From NCBI GenBank assembly GCA_944325605.1, contig CALVAX010000001.1, positions 186,001 to 250,000 on the forward strand: a DNA stretch of 64,000 nt, written 5' to 3'. This DNA comes from Candidatus Gastranaerophilales bacterium. Its GTDB lineage: Bacteria; Cyanobacteriota; Vampirovibrionia; Gastranaerophilales; Gastranaerophilaceae. The notes below the pieces were generated by a model. It was not told where the DNA came from, did no database searches, and saw only the letters and a program-made list of their open reading frames with translations. Shown here in pieces: positions 26,168 to 35,746 of this stretch (its first letter is position 1; the number at the start of each line of letters is the position of its first letter). The translations under genes and the position numbers were made by a program.

Positions 26168-27343
26168 TTATTCTATAACTGCGTCTGCAAACTTTTTATC
26201 TGTATGGATTGCGGCAGTTTTTTTGTCTTTATTAATGAAATTTAATACAATATTGGTTGATATTCTTTGTTCGGATGGGGTCATTAAATATATTTGTCCA
26301 TTTATATCAACATTTTTTGTCATACATTCATAGGCTCTTTGTTGTTTCTGATCTCGTGTTAATGTCATCCATTCAAAACTTTCAACAAATAATTTTTTAT
26401 CATTTTTGCGAACTTCATCCGCTGAAAAAAATTGTTGTCCTCTGCCTTTATTTTCAATTAGATTAAATTCTTTGGGGCGGGTGACAAATTCAGGTTTAAG
26501 GCGCTCGTAATCAGAAAGTTTTGAATCTGTCATCTCTTGTAATTTCAAATATATTTCATTATATAATTTTTTTGCTGCGTTTTCTCCTGTAATTTCTGCA
26601 TCTTTACCGTTTGGATAGTTGTGCTTGAATAATGTTGAACCGACGTTTTTGTCGTTCTTAAATAACGGAAGAAATGTTTTAAGTGCATTTGCAACTTTTT
26701 CTATATATTTATCCCGTGGGCCGTAGAAGAATGGGTTAACTGAAACTGCAAATTCCCTTGCACATTCAGGATTTTTGTCGACAAATTCACATAGTTCTTC
26801 TGCAGTTTTTTGAGCAAATTTATTATTTACTCCCCAGCCTGAGGTTACAAAAACAATCGGAATTTGAAACTTTGAATAAATTTCTTTTAAGGCATCAGAT
26901 GTAGAATAAATATTGCCATTTAAATCTTTCATTTTTGCAACAGGCATATTAGAGTCTTCAAAAAGAGTTATGTGAGAATTTCCTTTTAGTGGATTTACTC
27001 CTAATCGTTCACCCAATTTGGAAAAACCTTCTGTAAATCTTAAAAAATCATTCCATAAAATTGTATTAATGCTTTCAGAGTTTTCTTTAACCGGTTTTAG
27101 AGCATTTCTTAGACAAAATGTGCAATTTTCAAAACAACCCCGCATTAAATTAAGTACCTGAAACCACTTTGATATAAATTTAACTTGCTCCATTGATGTC
27201 GTTTGGAAAAGAGGTATATCTTTTTGTATTCCTTCAATCCTTTTTAAATCCAATTTTTCAAGCGGGAATAGCGCAGATTGTAATTCTGTTGATTTTGATA
27301 AAATATATTTATTAATTTGTGTTGCCGGAAATTGTACTGTCAT
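26168..27343 (-). CDS. Unusual radical SAM protein
   Basis: 391 residues. A canonical CxxxCxxC cluster motif sits at C70-C74-C77 in LMRGCFENCTFCLRN, followed by plausible SAM-barrel strands (ITLFEDSNMP, IVFVTSGWGV, FAVSVNPFF). No SPASM-type cysteine set follows; the last 150 residues are Lys-rich and unassigned. Radical SAM enzymes use a 4Fe-4S cluster to make a 5'-deoxyadenosyl radical; the substrate here is unknown. It is the last gene of a five-gene run, 2 bp after the preceding gene, so it probably modifies something made by that cluster. It lacks the N-terminal tag seen in its neighbours. Confidence 0.78.
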   Translation of the reverse strand: MTVQFPATQINKYILSKSTELQSALFPLEKLDLKRIEGIQKDIPLFQTTSMEQVKFISKWFQVLNLMRGCFENCTFCLRNALKPVKENSESINTILWNDFLRFTEGFSKLGERLGVNPLKGNSHITLFEDSNMPVAKMKDLNGNIYSTSDALKEIYSKFQIPIVFVTSGWGVNNKFAQKTAEELCEFVDKNPECAREFAVSVNPFFYGPRDKYIEKVANALKTFLPLFKNDKNVGSTLFKHNYPNGKDAEITGENAAKKLYNEIYLKLQEMTDSKLSDYERLKPEFVTRPKEFNLIENKGRGQQFFSADEVRKNDKKLFVESFEWMTLTRDQKQQRAYECMTKNVDINGQIYLMTPSEQRISTNIVLNFINKDKKTAAIHTDKKFADAVIE

Positions 27344-27345
27344 TG

Positions 27346-28065
27346 TTATTTAATAATTTTTATCTGGTTAATTAATTTTTGTTTATGAATAGCAAGTTCT
27401 ATATCTTGTTTTCTTGATTTTATTGAATCTAGCAGGCTTTTTAATATTTGGTCGTATTCTTTACCAAAATCAAGACCTGTTGATGTTTCTATCATTGATG
27501 TTAGTGTTCCTATCAATGTTTTTTCATATTCACTAAATTTTGTTTTATCGGCGTTTTTTATAGCATCAATGTACACCTTTTTGGCAGCATTAATAGTTGA
27601 TTTAATGTATTCAGAATCAAGCATTTCTTCTTCCGGAATAAACTCTTTCATTTCCTTTGCAGAAATTAACGCAAGAGCAGGATCTTTAAATACAGGTTGT
27701 TTTTGAATTTCCGCTCTCATTTCAATGCTGTTTTTCTGACACGCAGGAGATAATTTTTTTCTTAACTCTGCTGCTTCTAATTCTGATTTAAAAAATTCAT
27801 CTAACGAGTGTTCCGAGTCATTTTCTATTGAACATGCAAAATTGAGAGTGAATTGTGCCATATTGTGACAGCCTGTATCGTGTATCTCATAATTTAACAG
27901 TTCATCTAAATTTTGATATTTCTGGCGCATTTGCTCGATTGAAGCCTGACGGAGTGCTCTTTGCATTCTTTCCTGGGCTTCATTTGATTTAAAAGCAATT
28001 TGGCTTTTAGGAAATTTGTTAGTATATATTCTGTTATTTATAAATTGTACTTTATCAATTTGCAT
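27346..28065 (-). CDS. Tagged helical hypothetical protein
   Basis: 239 residues. The N terminus (MQIDKVQF...IAFKSN, with F25) has the short Asn/Ile-rich leader and F-K-S motif shared with neighbouring genes. The remainder is predicted helical, without membrane segments or known motifs (landmarks HDTGCHNMAQF and EEEMLDSEYIKS). It lies 2 bp from both flanking genes on the same strand. Function unknown. Confidence 0.8.
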   Translation of the reverse strand: MQIDKVQFINNRIYTNKFPKSQIAFKSNEAQERMQRALRQASIEQMRQKYQNLDELLNYEIHDTGCHNMAQFTLNFACSIENDSEHSLDEFFKSELEAAELRKKLSPACQKNSIEMRAEIQKQPVFKDPALALISAKEMKEFIPEEEMLDSEYIKSTINAAKKVYIDAIKNADKTKFSEYEKTLIGTLTSMIETSTGLDFGKEYDQILKSLLDSIKSRKQDIELAIHKQKLINQIKIIK

Positions 28066-28067
28066 AG

Positions 28068-29411
28068 TTAACTCCTTAAATAATAAATTTCAAAAAGATT
28101 AAATATATCAATGTTGCTGGAAAGTTCGGCAGCCTTGCCGGCAGAGTCAGCGCCGTTTGAGCAAACATGCGGGTTTGCACCGTTGTCTAAAAGCGCTTTT
28201 GCAACTACTACATTTTCAGCATCAACTGCTCTTTTTAATCCTGTTTCGCCTAAATCGTCGCAAGCATCTAAATTTGCTCCTGACTCTTTAAGTTTTTCTA
28301 CAATATTTTTTGCAATTTTTATTTCTTGTTTATCCGTCGGGTTTATATATGATTCTGCCAGTAGATGTTGAAGCTTCCCGCCTGTAATATTCATTGAAGC
28401 ATTTTTTATATTGGTAAAATCTTTATGAGTCGCAATTTTATATAATGTTTCAAGTCTTACCTGTCCGAATTTATCTTCATCTGCTCTGATTGTGGAAATT
28501 ACTTTTTTAAAAAATTCTTTTGTTTTTTCAATGTCTACTTCCGGTTCATCTAATATCTTAGGTTCAGTTTTAGAAAATTTATGACTCTTGTTATAATATT
28601 CTTCATCTTCTCTCAATTTTTTATAAGGCTTCACCGAACCGTCATAAGCAATATAATCCAACTGTTGAGAAGGAGTCATCCGCGAAAATTCTTCATGAAT
28701 TTTCATTGCATTTTCAAAAGTTATGTTATGAGTTTGAAACAGCGGTTCGTTATATAACCCTCTTGAAAAATAATCGTGTCTTCTTGCTTTGTGCATTAAA
28801 AAGTTATCATTAAAAAATTGTCGAATATCATAATTATCAGAGTATCTTCCAAGTATTATAGTTTGAGTGTCTATTTCTCCGTTTTTTGCATAAGGTAATA
28901 ACATTCTTTCATTCATTAAAAATGATAAATAATCTATATTTTCTTTTTTGATAGCCTCTCTTATCCCCTCATTTGCATAAAAATTATTTTCTTTTAAAAG
29001 TAAACTATCTGCGCAGTACTGGAATAACCTTCTTAACTTTCCAAGGCTCTCATCAGAAGAATAAGAAATAGAAGACAATCCTTTATGAATATTTGCATTT
29101 TCAAATATTCTTTTTCCATCCAAATCATAAGGAAAGTTTAGAAGAATTTTGCAGTTAAAAGGGTTCTCAAAATTGCTTTCTACAAAATCTTTTATCCCAT
29201 CCGTATTTTGTCTTAACATTGTTTCGAAGTTTTGTTTATCAGCAAGTAATCTGTCAAATTTGTCGGCATTACTTCTCGACCATTTAACCTCTCCTTTTAC
29301 ATACTTCATCGCTTTGTTACAGCCACCATACCAGCCTTTAAATGATGGCGGAGTTATTCTGTTTCTTGAATACTGATTTTGATATGTAATTGTATTAACA
29401 GGTGTAATCAT
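28068..29411 (-). CDS. Tagged ankyrin-repeat protein
   Basis: 447 residues. The leader ends in PSFKGWYGG (F24). The C-terminal third has ankyrin-like units (LDACDDLGETGLKRAVDAEN then VAKALLDNGANPHV). Blocks such as DIRQFFNDNFL and the EKLKESGANLDACDD segment match the larger gene upstream, so the two are paralogues. Ankyrin repeats bind proteins; in this operon they may present partners to the triple-AAA protein or act on a host or prey cell. No signal peptide or membrane segment is seen. Confidence 0.83.
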   Translation of the reverse strand: MITPVNTITYQNQYSRNRITPPSFKGWYGGCNKAMKYVKGEVKWSRSNADKFDRLLADKQNFETMLRQNTDGIKDFVESNFENPFNCKILLNFPYDLDGKRIFENANIHKGLSSISYSSDESLGKLRRLFQYCADSLLLKENNFYANEGIREAIKKENIDYLSFLMNERMLLPYAKNGEIDTQTIILGRYSDNYDIRQFFNDNFLMHKARRHDYFSRGLYNEPLFQTHNITFENAMKIHEEFSRMTPSQQLDYIAYDGSVKPYKKLREDEEYYNKSHKFSKTEPKILDEPEVDIEKTKEFFKKVISTIRADEDKFGQVRLETLYKIATHKDFTNIKNASMNITGGKLQHLLAESYINPTDKQEIKIAKNIVEKLKESGANLDACDDLGETGLKRAVDAENVVVAKALLDNGANPHVCSNGADSAGKAAELSSNIDIFNLFEIYYLRS

Positions 29412-29459
29412 AATTTATTTCCATTGTTATATAAACTTGTAAAAAAATTTTTTGATTTT

Positions 29460-32189
29460 TTATGTAAATAGTTCCTTAATTTGCGGATTATCTGATTTTT
29501 TGCATAAAAATTTGATTTCTTCAATGTCTGAAGGTTTGGAGCCGTAATCTTTAAATAATTTTGCGATTATTGCATTATCTGCTTCAACAGCTTTTCTCAT
29601 CGGACTTCTGTTAATGTCATCCAAACAGTCCATATCAATATTTTTTTCTTTTAATTTTTCAAATAATTTTGTAAGTTCTAATACTTCATTTAGATTCTCT
29701 GAATTAGGGAAAATCTCTGCAATAAAGTGTGATATTTTTTCGCCTATTGTATTTAGCGGTTTATTTTGTATTGCTTCAATTTGTCCGTAATTTAAGAAAT
29801 CGTTAATTTGTTCAAGTGTAAATGTTCCGTATTTTTCATATATTTTTTTCATCTTGTTTATGAAAATATTGTTTGCTTTATTATTAAGTATTCTTTCAAA
29901 AGGTTCTGCATCCCAAACGCTATTAATATCAGGAAATAATCTCATAGAATACAAATGCTGGCGTAAAGTCTTTCCGTTGTATGGCGCAAGCGTATCAATA
30001 TCAGAATTTTCAACTAAGAATTTTAATTGTTCCGGATTGTTTTTTATACATGGAATATATGCCGTCGGCAGTGAATTTTCAACGTGAAGATTTACATCTA
30101 AATTTGGAAATGCTAATAATTTTTTCAACAAATCATCACTCAATTTATTTGATAATGCATATTGAATAGCAGTATGCGGATATGGGCATACAAAATTTGT
30201 ACAGTAATTTATGTAATTAATATCAAATTTTTCTTCGGGTAAAGTCTTTAAAATATCAATAATTTCTTCTGCTCTTTGCGAATCTTTTAAAGCATAATCC
30301 AGTGTATGCATTAAAATGTTTTTCCCGACACTATCTGTAATATTCCAATCAACATCATCTATATTTTTTAATTCTCTGATTAAATCTGCTTTACCGTTTT
30401 TCACAGATTCCAAAAGTAATGTTGAACCTTTGTCATCTCTTGAATTTATATCAACACTATTTAATTTTGTCTTAACCAGAGAATGAAATGCTACAGCACT
30501 GTCGTCGTGTGCTAAAGAAACAATCTGTCGGTCGTGCGGTTTTACGTCAGAAAGTATGTATTGAATTTCTTTTGATACTTTTGGAGAGTTTTTAAATGTT
30601 TTTGATGCTCTGCTTAAATCAACGTGATTTTCTTTTAGAAATTGCAATAAATCAGCATTGTTATGTTCTGCTGCACTATAAGCAATATTACTTAATTCAT
30701 CTCCGGAATGTGTAATATATCTCATATCTCTTATTTTTTGAACAATCTCTTTCATCTCAGCTCTGTTACTGTCATCAACATTAATTTTAGAGATTTCTTC
30801 AAGTACGGATGTATTATCTGCATGCTGAATAAGTATTTCCGGCGACATAATCGGGTCATTCAGGCAGTTTTTTAATGTTTGTGTCGTGAATTCACCGTTT
30901 GGAATATTTTTTGATATTATATTTTCAGCACGTAAATAATTTGATCTTGCAAAGTACGGGTAAAAATCATCAACAGTTCCATTATGTGTAAATATTTTAT
31001 TTGAATCATCATTAAAAGTTTGTTTTTCAATTGTTGCAATTGGTAATTCTGCAGCTAATTTATGACGGGCTTCAAGTGCGGATTGTTGTATTCTGAAAGT
31101 ATAACGAAAAAGATTGTCCATGATTCTATTTAAGTATGTTTCTTTTTCGTATAAATTTGGCTCTTTAAAAATTAAAGCCTTTATTAATAGATGTATACCT
31201 TTATCTTCGGATGCTTTTTCAGAAGTTAGGTCTTCTATTGTTGTTACAGGGTTATAATAATCATGGTTCCGGTCAAGTTCTGCCTTTGGATTTAACAATA
31301 AATCATATAAATGTTCATCATCAAAAAATTGTCTAATCTCAGCATCTTGATGGTTTTTCCCTTTTAGAACCTCTATTCCCGGAGTATTGACAATCTCTCC
31401 GTTTTCACATGTATATGCGGACAGATCATAAGGCTTTAGTTTTAAATCTTCTGTTAGAAATTTTAACAAAGGTATATTTTTTTTGTCTATGGCATAATGA
31501 TATAATTCAACACCTTTACTATTAGACCAGGCAGGTACCCGTCGCCAGTTACCATTTGTCTGCTGTGTCTGGATTGCCTTCGTTATCCATTCTTTTAACT
31601 TTGATAAATCTTCAGAACATAAATGCAACTCAGCAATATAATTGCCTATACCATTAAAAAAATTGTGATGCCTCCAATCTTGAAATATCAAATGCATTGA
31701 ATATTTTTGTGCGTCAGATATTCCATATTTGTTAAATACTCCTGCTGTTTCAATTCCTTCTTTAAGGGATCTATGCCGAAGTTTGTAATATTGTTGAGCT
31801 TCTTTATAGTTTTTATTTATTTCTATGTTATGGGAATATAAATATTTTGTAAATTCATAAGCATTTTCTTTTGTATAAGGAGTATTTGTTAGATATGACA
31901 TTATTACTAAATTCGGATCGTCATTATATTTCTTTATTCTACTGTTTATTTCTTGAGATGCTTTTTTAACTCTTTGTGCTGCCTGTTCTGATTCTGACAG
32001 AACAATTTGCGGAGCTGCTTTAAACCATTTGCTAAAAAATCCTGTAAATGCAACTTGAGACGGCTGTTTTCTGATAAAAATATCTTGAGGATTATTTCCG
32101 TTCATTTTTTGAGGTTCTGTAATATTTTTTTCAGAGAATTTTCCGTAATTTTTATTATATAAATTTGTATGTAAAAAGTTAATTTGCAT
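29460..32189 (-). CDS. Large tagged ankyrin-repeat protein
   Basis: 909 residues. The leader is long and Asn-rich and ends in VAFTGFF (F48-T-G50). Ankyrin-like repeats are visible from about residue 560 (DDKGSTLLLESVKNGKADLI; VGKNILMHTLDYAL) and again at the C terminus (LDDINRSPMRKAVEADNAII). The AEIRQFFDDEHL block and the C-terminal repeat match the 447-residue neighbour. It is 6 bp from the triple-AAA gene and co-directional. No catalytic motif is apparent; I infer a scaffold or effector. Confidence 0.85.
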   Translation of the reverse strand: MQINFLHTNLYNKNYGKFSEKNITEPQKMNGNNPQDIFIRKQPSQVAFTGFFSKWFKAAPQIVLSESEQAAQRVKKASQEINSRIKKYNDDPNLVIMSYLTNTPYTKENAYEFTKYLYSHNIEINKNYKEAQQYYKLRHRSLKEGIETAGVFNKYGISDAQKYSMHLIFQDWRHHNFFNGIGNYIAELHLCSEDLSKLKEWITKAIQTQQTNGNWRRVPAWSNSKGVELYHYAIDKKNIPLLKFLTEDLKLKPYDLSAYTCENGEIVNTPGIEVLKGKNHQDAEIRQFFDDEHLYDLLLNPKAELDRNHDYYNPVTTIEDLTSEKASEDKGIHLLIKALIFKEPNLYEKETYLNRIMDNLFRYTFRIQQSALEARHKLAAELPIATIEKQTFNDDSNKIFTHNGTVDDFYPYFARSNYLRAENIISKNIPNGEFTTQTLKNCLNDPIMSPEILIQHADNTSVLEEISKINVDDSNRAEMKEIVQKIRDMRYITHSGDELSNIAYSAAEHNNADLLQFLKENHVDLSRASKTFKNSPKVSKEIQYILSDVKPHDRQIVSLAHDDSAVAFHSLVKTKLNSVDINSRDDKGSTLLLESVKNGKADLIRELKNIDDVDWNITDSVGKNILMHTLDYALKDSQRAEEIIDILKTLPEEKFDINYINYCTNFVCPYPHTAIQYALSNKLSDDLLKKLLAFPNLDVNLHVENSLPTAYIPCIKNNPEQLKFLVENSDIDTLAPYNGKTLRQHLYSMRLFPDINSVWDAEPFERILNNKANNIFINKMKKIYEKYGTFTLEQINDFLNYGQIEAIQNKPLNTIGEKISHFIAEIFPNSENLNEVLELTKLFEKLKEKNIDMDCLDDINRSPMRKAVEADNAIIAKLFKDYGSKPSDIEEIKFLCKKSDNPQIKELFT

Positions 32190-32195
32190 TATTTA

Positions 32196-35100
32196 CTACC
32201 TTAGTTTGGCAATGATAGAAAGGGTTTTTTCAATTGTTACAGGGGTTTTTGTTTTGATACTTTCGCGAATAGTTGTAAATAAACTTTGAGATATTTTGCT
32301 TATTGACATTCCTTCGGTTGAGTCTGCTATTTGTTTAAGCACGTTTTCTTCCAATAATGATTTTGCGATAGGTCTGTCGGATAATAATTTTTTAATAATA
32401 TCCGTTCTGGATTCAACATCAGGATAGCCAACATAAACTTTTACACCTAATCTGTCAGCATTTTCATAGAATGCCGGCTCAATTTGGTTAATATCGTTAG
32501 TTGCCATTGCATAAATTATGCCATCTTTTTCAGCGGATAATATTAACGTTTTAAAGAAGTTTGTTTCTTCAACATTATGAGAATGGGTCATTAATGCTCC
32601 GCTCGTTTTCGGGACAAGTTGTTGGGCTTCATCCATAAATAAAATACTTCTTTCGCCTGTTTTTTGGAATTTATATGCTAACTGGTTTCTGAATTCCAGT
32701 GCCTTTTTGGCTGTTGCGTGAATTACTCCGTCGCCAATATTTCCGGAATGCATTTCGTACAAAGGTATGCCCATTTGATTTGCAATTGCTTTTACTATTG
32801 TTGTTTTTCCGCATCCGGAAGGGCCGTATAGAATGAATCCTTTTGATACAGGAATTTTATTTTCTTTCATTAATTTATAATTTTCAACATCATAGGCATC
32901 TATGATTTCCTCTGATAAAATCTTTTTAACATCTTGCATGCCGCCTAATGAATCAAGATTTTTCGGATCAAAATCAGACATTAACATCCGTTGATATCTG
33001 GTATCGTACATTAAAGTAGAATCTTCGGTAATATTTAATCGGTGTCCTGCATTTTTTGAATTTTGGGAAAGCATTGTTTCAATGTCTTTTTTCCGTCTTG
33101 TTGCAACTGCAATATTTATTGAATCTTCGAGGTTCTTTCCTTTTATAATCATTTCACATAATGAATCGTTTACAATTGCGGAAACTGAAGCCGCAACCAT
33201 ACCGCTGCAGCGTTTTGAAATTTTTGCAAGCAATTCTTCATTTTGTAATATTTCCTGTACCTGCGGAATATTTTTCCGTTCATGTAGCATATTTTTAATT
33301 ATTGCTTTGGCCGCATCGGCATCGCAATGTTCAAAGTGAACAACAGTTCCCATCCTGCCGTCACGCATTAATGAATCAGGTAATGATTCAACTTCGTTTG
33401 TTGTTCCGATAAATAGAATTTTATTTCTTCCGCGTTCTATTTCTTGCAGCAATGTATTGACTTCTTCTGTTCTATGAGTGTCGTGTCCTTTTTGGAAAGT
33501 GTCAATTTCATCCATTAAAAGAATACTCGGTTCACCTGTTTCATCATATTTTTTTATAAGCTGGGTTACTGCCTGACCTATTCTGCGGCTGACTTCATGA
33601 ATATGAGCAGAACCGATTTCGGACATTTTTATTGGATAAAGAGGAATATTTAGACTTCTTGCAATAGCCTTTGCCATATAACTCTTACTTGTGCCGGGAT
33701 CTCCTGCAAAAATTGCTCCGGCCGGAAGTTGAATTTTTTGTTCTCTTAATTTTTTTGAATTTTTCCACGGGATAAGAATATTTTTTTCAATACTTGATTT
33801 TGTTGATTGCATTCCTGCAACACTTTCGAAATCTTTAGCATCAAATTCAGTTGGTTGATAGCGTTTTATAAAAGTGTCATAAATAGATGTCTTGTTATGC
33901 TCATTTATTTCAGGGATAGCTTGTTCTTTAGAAAATACCCGAATTTCATCCATCAAATCGCTTAATTCAACTTTTTCTTTTTCTCTTGCCATTGTATTAA
34001 TTACAGTTTCATCAAAAACGTGTTTAAGCTGTGCTATTGAAAACCCTTGAGTTTTTTCAGCGATTTGCTCAATGGTTTTTTCGTTCATTAAGTCTTTAAT
34101 AATGTTTTTGTTTGCCATATAACTTGTTATATAAGACTTTCTGCCGTTAAAATCCGGAGTTCCGAATTCAAACAAACGGTCAATCTTGCCCGGTGTTAGA
34201 ATTGATTTTGGAATATTATCGCGGCATTCACCAGACATTACAATTAATACACCCTTTTGTGCGGTTGATGACATTGCCCTGTTTAAAGTATTAGATATAT
34301 CTGCACTGTTGCTTTGAGCGCTGAATAAATTGTCAATACCTCTTAAATATACAATTGCTCTTTGATGAGTTGTGTCATAATTTTTTTTGATAAGAGTTAT
34401 TAAAGGTTCAACTTCTCTAAAATCTTTTACTTCAAACACAGGCATATTTGCAGAAGCTCCAAGTGCTTTAACAATAGAAGTTTTACCGTTTCCCGGAGGG
34501 GCGATTAATAATATGCCGTTTGGAATATCTACTCCGTTTGCTTTTAACCCGTTTTGCAATTGTTCATTTACTACCGGCTCAACAACAGATGTATGAAGAA
34601 TTTTTTTAACATTGTCCAAACCGAATAAATCATCCAGACCTTTAATTTCAGGGGTATCAATTCTCAAAAAAGCTTCTGTATTGGGTATTTCGATTTTGCT
34701 TAGAGGCTTTTTAGCTGATTTTAAATTAGTTGTTGTTTCTTCAGGAAGTTTAACTTCTTTTATACCTTCAGGCAAATTAGGTTTTTCCTCTTTGGGTTGA
34801 AATATTCCAAAAAAATTCTTTTTTGTTTTAGGTTCAGGTACGGTTTGTTCGATTTCGTTTGAATTTTTTATGGTTTCGGATTGCGGGTAATTTTCTGCAG
34901 CGGCAGCGGTCTTTAAATCTATAACGATTTCAGGAGAGGTTATTTCAGCCTGTGTTAATTTTAATTTTTCATCTATTACTTCTTTTACTTTGGTTCTAAC
35001 TTCTTCAGGTAAAAATTCATTTAGCCCTGCCGGATTATTAAAATTGTCTAAAGCATAAAGATTTGCACCCTGCATTGATAATAATCTTGCAATTCTTGCA

Positions 35101-35441
35101 CTTGAAGCAACTGCAAGTGGAGTTTTTCCGTCTGCACCTCTTAGCTTAAGCATTGTTTCGGCTTTCGAAGGATTTAAGAGCATTTGTTTGGCAGTTTCAT
35201 AAAAATCACTCTTCACAACCTGATGTATTATGTGATTGCCTTCTTTATCAACAGGGGATATTGTATCTTTTAAACTTCTTACATAAACCAAAGCAGATTT
35301 ATCATCCTTGATATTTTGTAAAGTATTAAAGATTTTTTCATCCACATACGTATTTTTTTCATTTAATGAAGTAAAAGATATTGCTTTTTTATATTTCAGT
35401 GGATTTACGGAATAATTTGTAATGTTGATTTGGGTATACAT
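32196..35441 (-). CDS. Triple-AAA+ ATPase with ankyrin-like N terminus and tag
   Basis: 1081 residues. Leader with ISFTSLN (F23). Residues about 30-140 are ankyrin-like (GADGKTPLAVASSARIARLL). Three classical AAA modules follow. AAA1 has Walker A APPGNGKTS but a degenerate Walker B (VYLRGIDNL, no DE), so it probably binds but does not hydrolyse ATP. AAA2 has GDPGTSKSY (Ser replaces the Gly before Lys), intact ILLMDEID, sensor GTTN and MRDGRMG. AAA3 has YGPSGCGKTT, ILFMDEAQQ and MATND. Three AAA rings in one bacterial chain are unusual; the closest architecture is the Cdc48/p97 class of unfoldases. It is the first gene of the cluster. Confidence 0.88.
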   Translation of the reverse strand: MYTQINITNYSVNPLKYKKAISFTSLNEKNTYVDEKIFNTLQNIKDDKSALVYVRSLKDTISPVDKEGNHIIHQVVKSDFYETAKQMLLNPSKAETMLKLRGADGKTPLAVASSARIARLLSMQGANLYALDNFNNPAGLNEFLPEEVRTKVKEVIDEKLKLTQAEITSPEIVIDLKTAAAAENYPQSETIKNSNEIEQTVPEPKTKKNFFGIFQPKEEKPNLPEGIKEVKLPEETTTNLKSAKKPLSKIEIPNTEAFLRIDTPEIKGLDDLFGLDNVKKILHTSVVEPVVNEQLQNGLKANGVDIPNGILLIAPPGNGKTSIVKALGASANMPVFEVKDFREVEPLITLIKKNYDTTHQRAIVYLRGIDNLFSAQSNSADISNTLNRAMSSTAQKGVLIVMSGECRDNIPKSILTPGKIDRLFEFGTPDFNGRKSYITSYMANKNIIKDLMNEKTIEQIAEKTQGFSIAQLKHVFDETVINTMAREKEKVELSDLMDEIRVFSKEQAIPEINEHNKTSIYDTFIKRYQPTEFDAKDFESVAGMQSTKSSIEKNILIPWKNSKKLREQKIQLPAGAIFAGDPGTSKSYMAKAIARSLNIPLYPIKMSEIGSAHIHEVSRRIGQAVTQLIKKYDETGEPSILLMDEIDTFQKGHDTHRTEEVNTLLQEIERGRNKILFIGTTNEVESLPDSLMRDGRMGTVVHFEHCDADAAKAIIKNMLHERKNIPQVQEILQNEELLAKISKRCSGMVAASVSAIVNDSLCEMIIKGKNLEDSINIAVATRRKKDIETMLSQNSKNAGHRLNITEDSTLMYDTRYQRMLMSDFDPKNLDSLGGMQDVKKILSEEIIDAYDVENYKLMKENKIPVSKGFILYGPSGCGKTTIVKAIANQMGIPLYEMHSGNIGDGVIHATAKKALEFRNQLAYKFQKTGERSILFMDEAQQLVPKTSGALMTHSHNVEETNFFKTLILSAEKDGIIYAMATNDINQIEPAFYENADRLGVKVYVGYPDVESRTDIIKKLLSDRPIAKSLLEENVLKQIADSTEGMSISKISQSLFTTIRESIKTKTPVTIEKTLSIIAKLR

Positions 35442-35460
35442 ATTTTTTATAGACTCCTAC

Positions 35461-35494
35461 AATGTTATATTAGTTCATCATTGCTTATAACATT
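35461..35494. promoter_or_regulatory. Inverted repeat upstream of the triple-AAA gene, candidate operator
   Basis: AATGTTATA and TATAACATT, a perfect 9-bp pair separated by 16 nt, 20-53 bp upstream of the triple-AAA start. The position fits control of the leftward cluster. Confidence 0.45.
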
Positions 35495-35697
35495 AGCGAA
35501 TTGGGGATTATACTTATATGAATTTAGGAATGTTTCTGCAAAATTAAAAGATTTAAAATTTAATTACCTTAAAAATTGTAAAAAAAGTTTTTTGCTATAT
35601 GTGTAATAAAAATTAACATTTTCTATGCACAAATTCAAAAACTTTATTCTTAACTCTTTTGGTGCAGCCTGTAAATATTAATAATTCAACCTGTTTC

Positions 35698-35726
35698 TTG
35701 AAATCTTACAAAAAATCAGATATTAT
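35698..35726 (+). promoter_or_regulatory. Sigma-70 promoter of the peroxiredoxin gene
   Basis: TTGAAA, 17-nt spacer, TATTAT. The predicted start is about 14 bp upstream of the coding start, leaving room for the AAGGGGG ribosome site. Confidence 0.65.
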
Positions 35727-35746
35727 TTATTAAGAAGGGGGACAAG

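Larger units (their letters stand above)
35442..35746. other. Divergent promoter region of the AAA/ankyrin cluster and peroxiredoxin gene
   Basis: 305 bp. It contains an inverted repeat at 35461-35494 and a good rightward promoter at 35698-35726. No gene is seen in the remainder. Confidence 0.6.
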
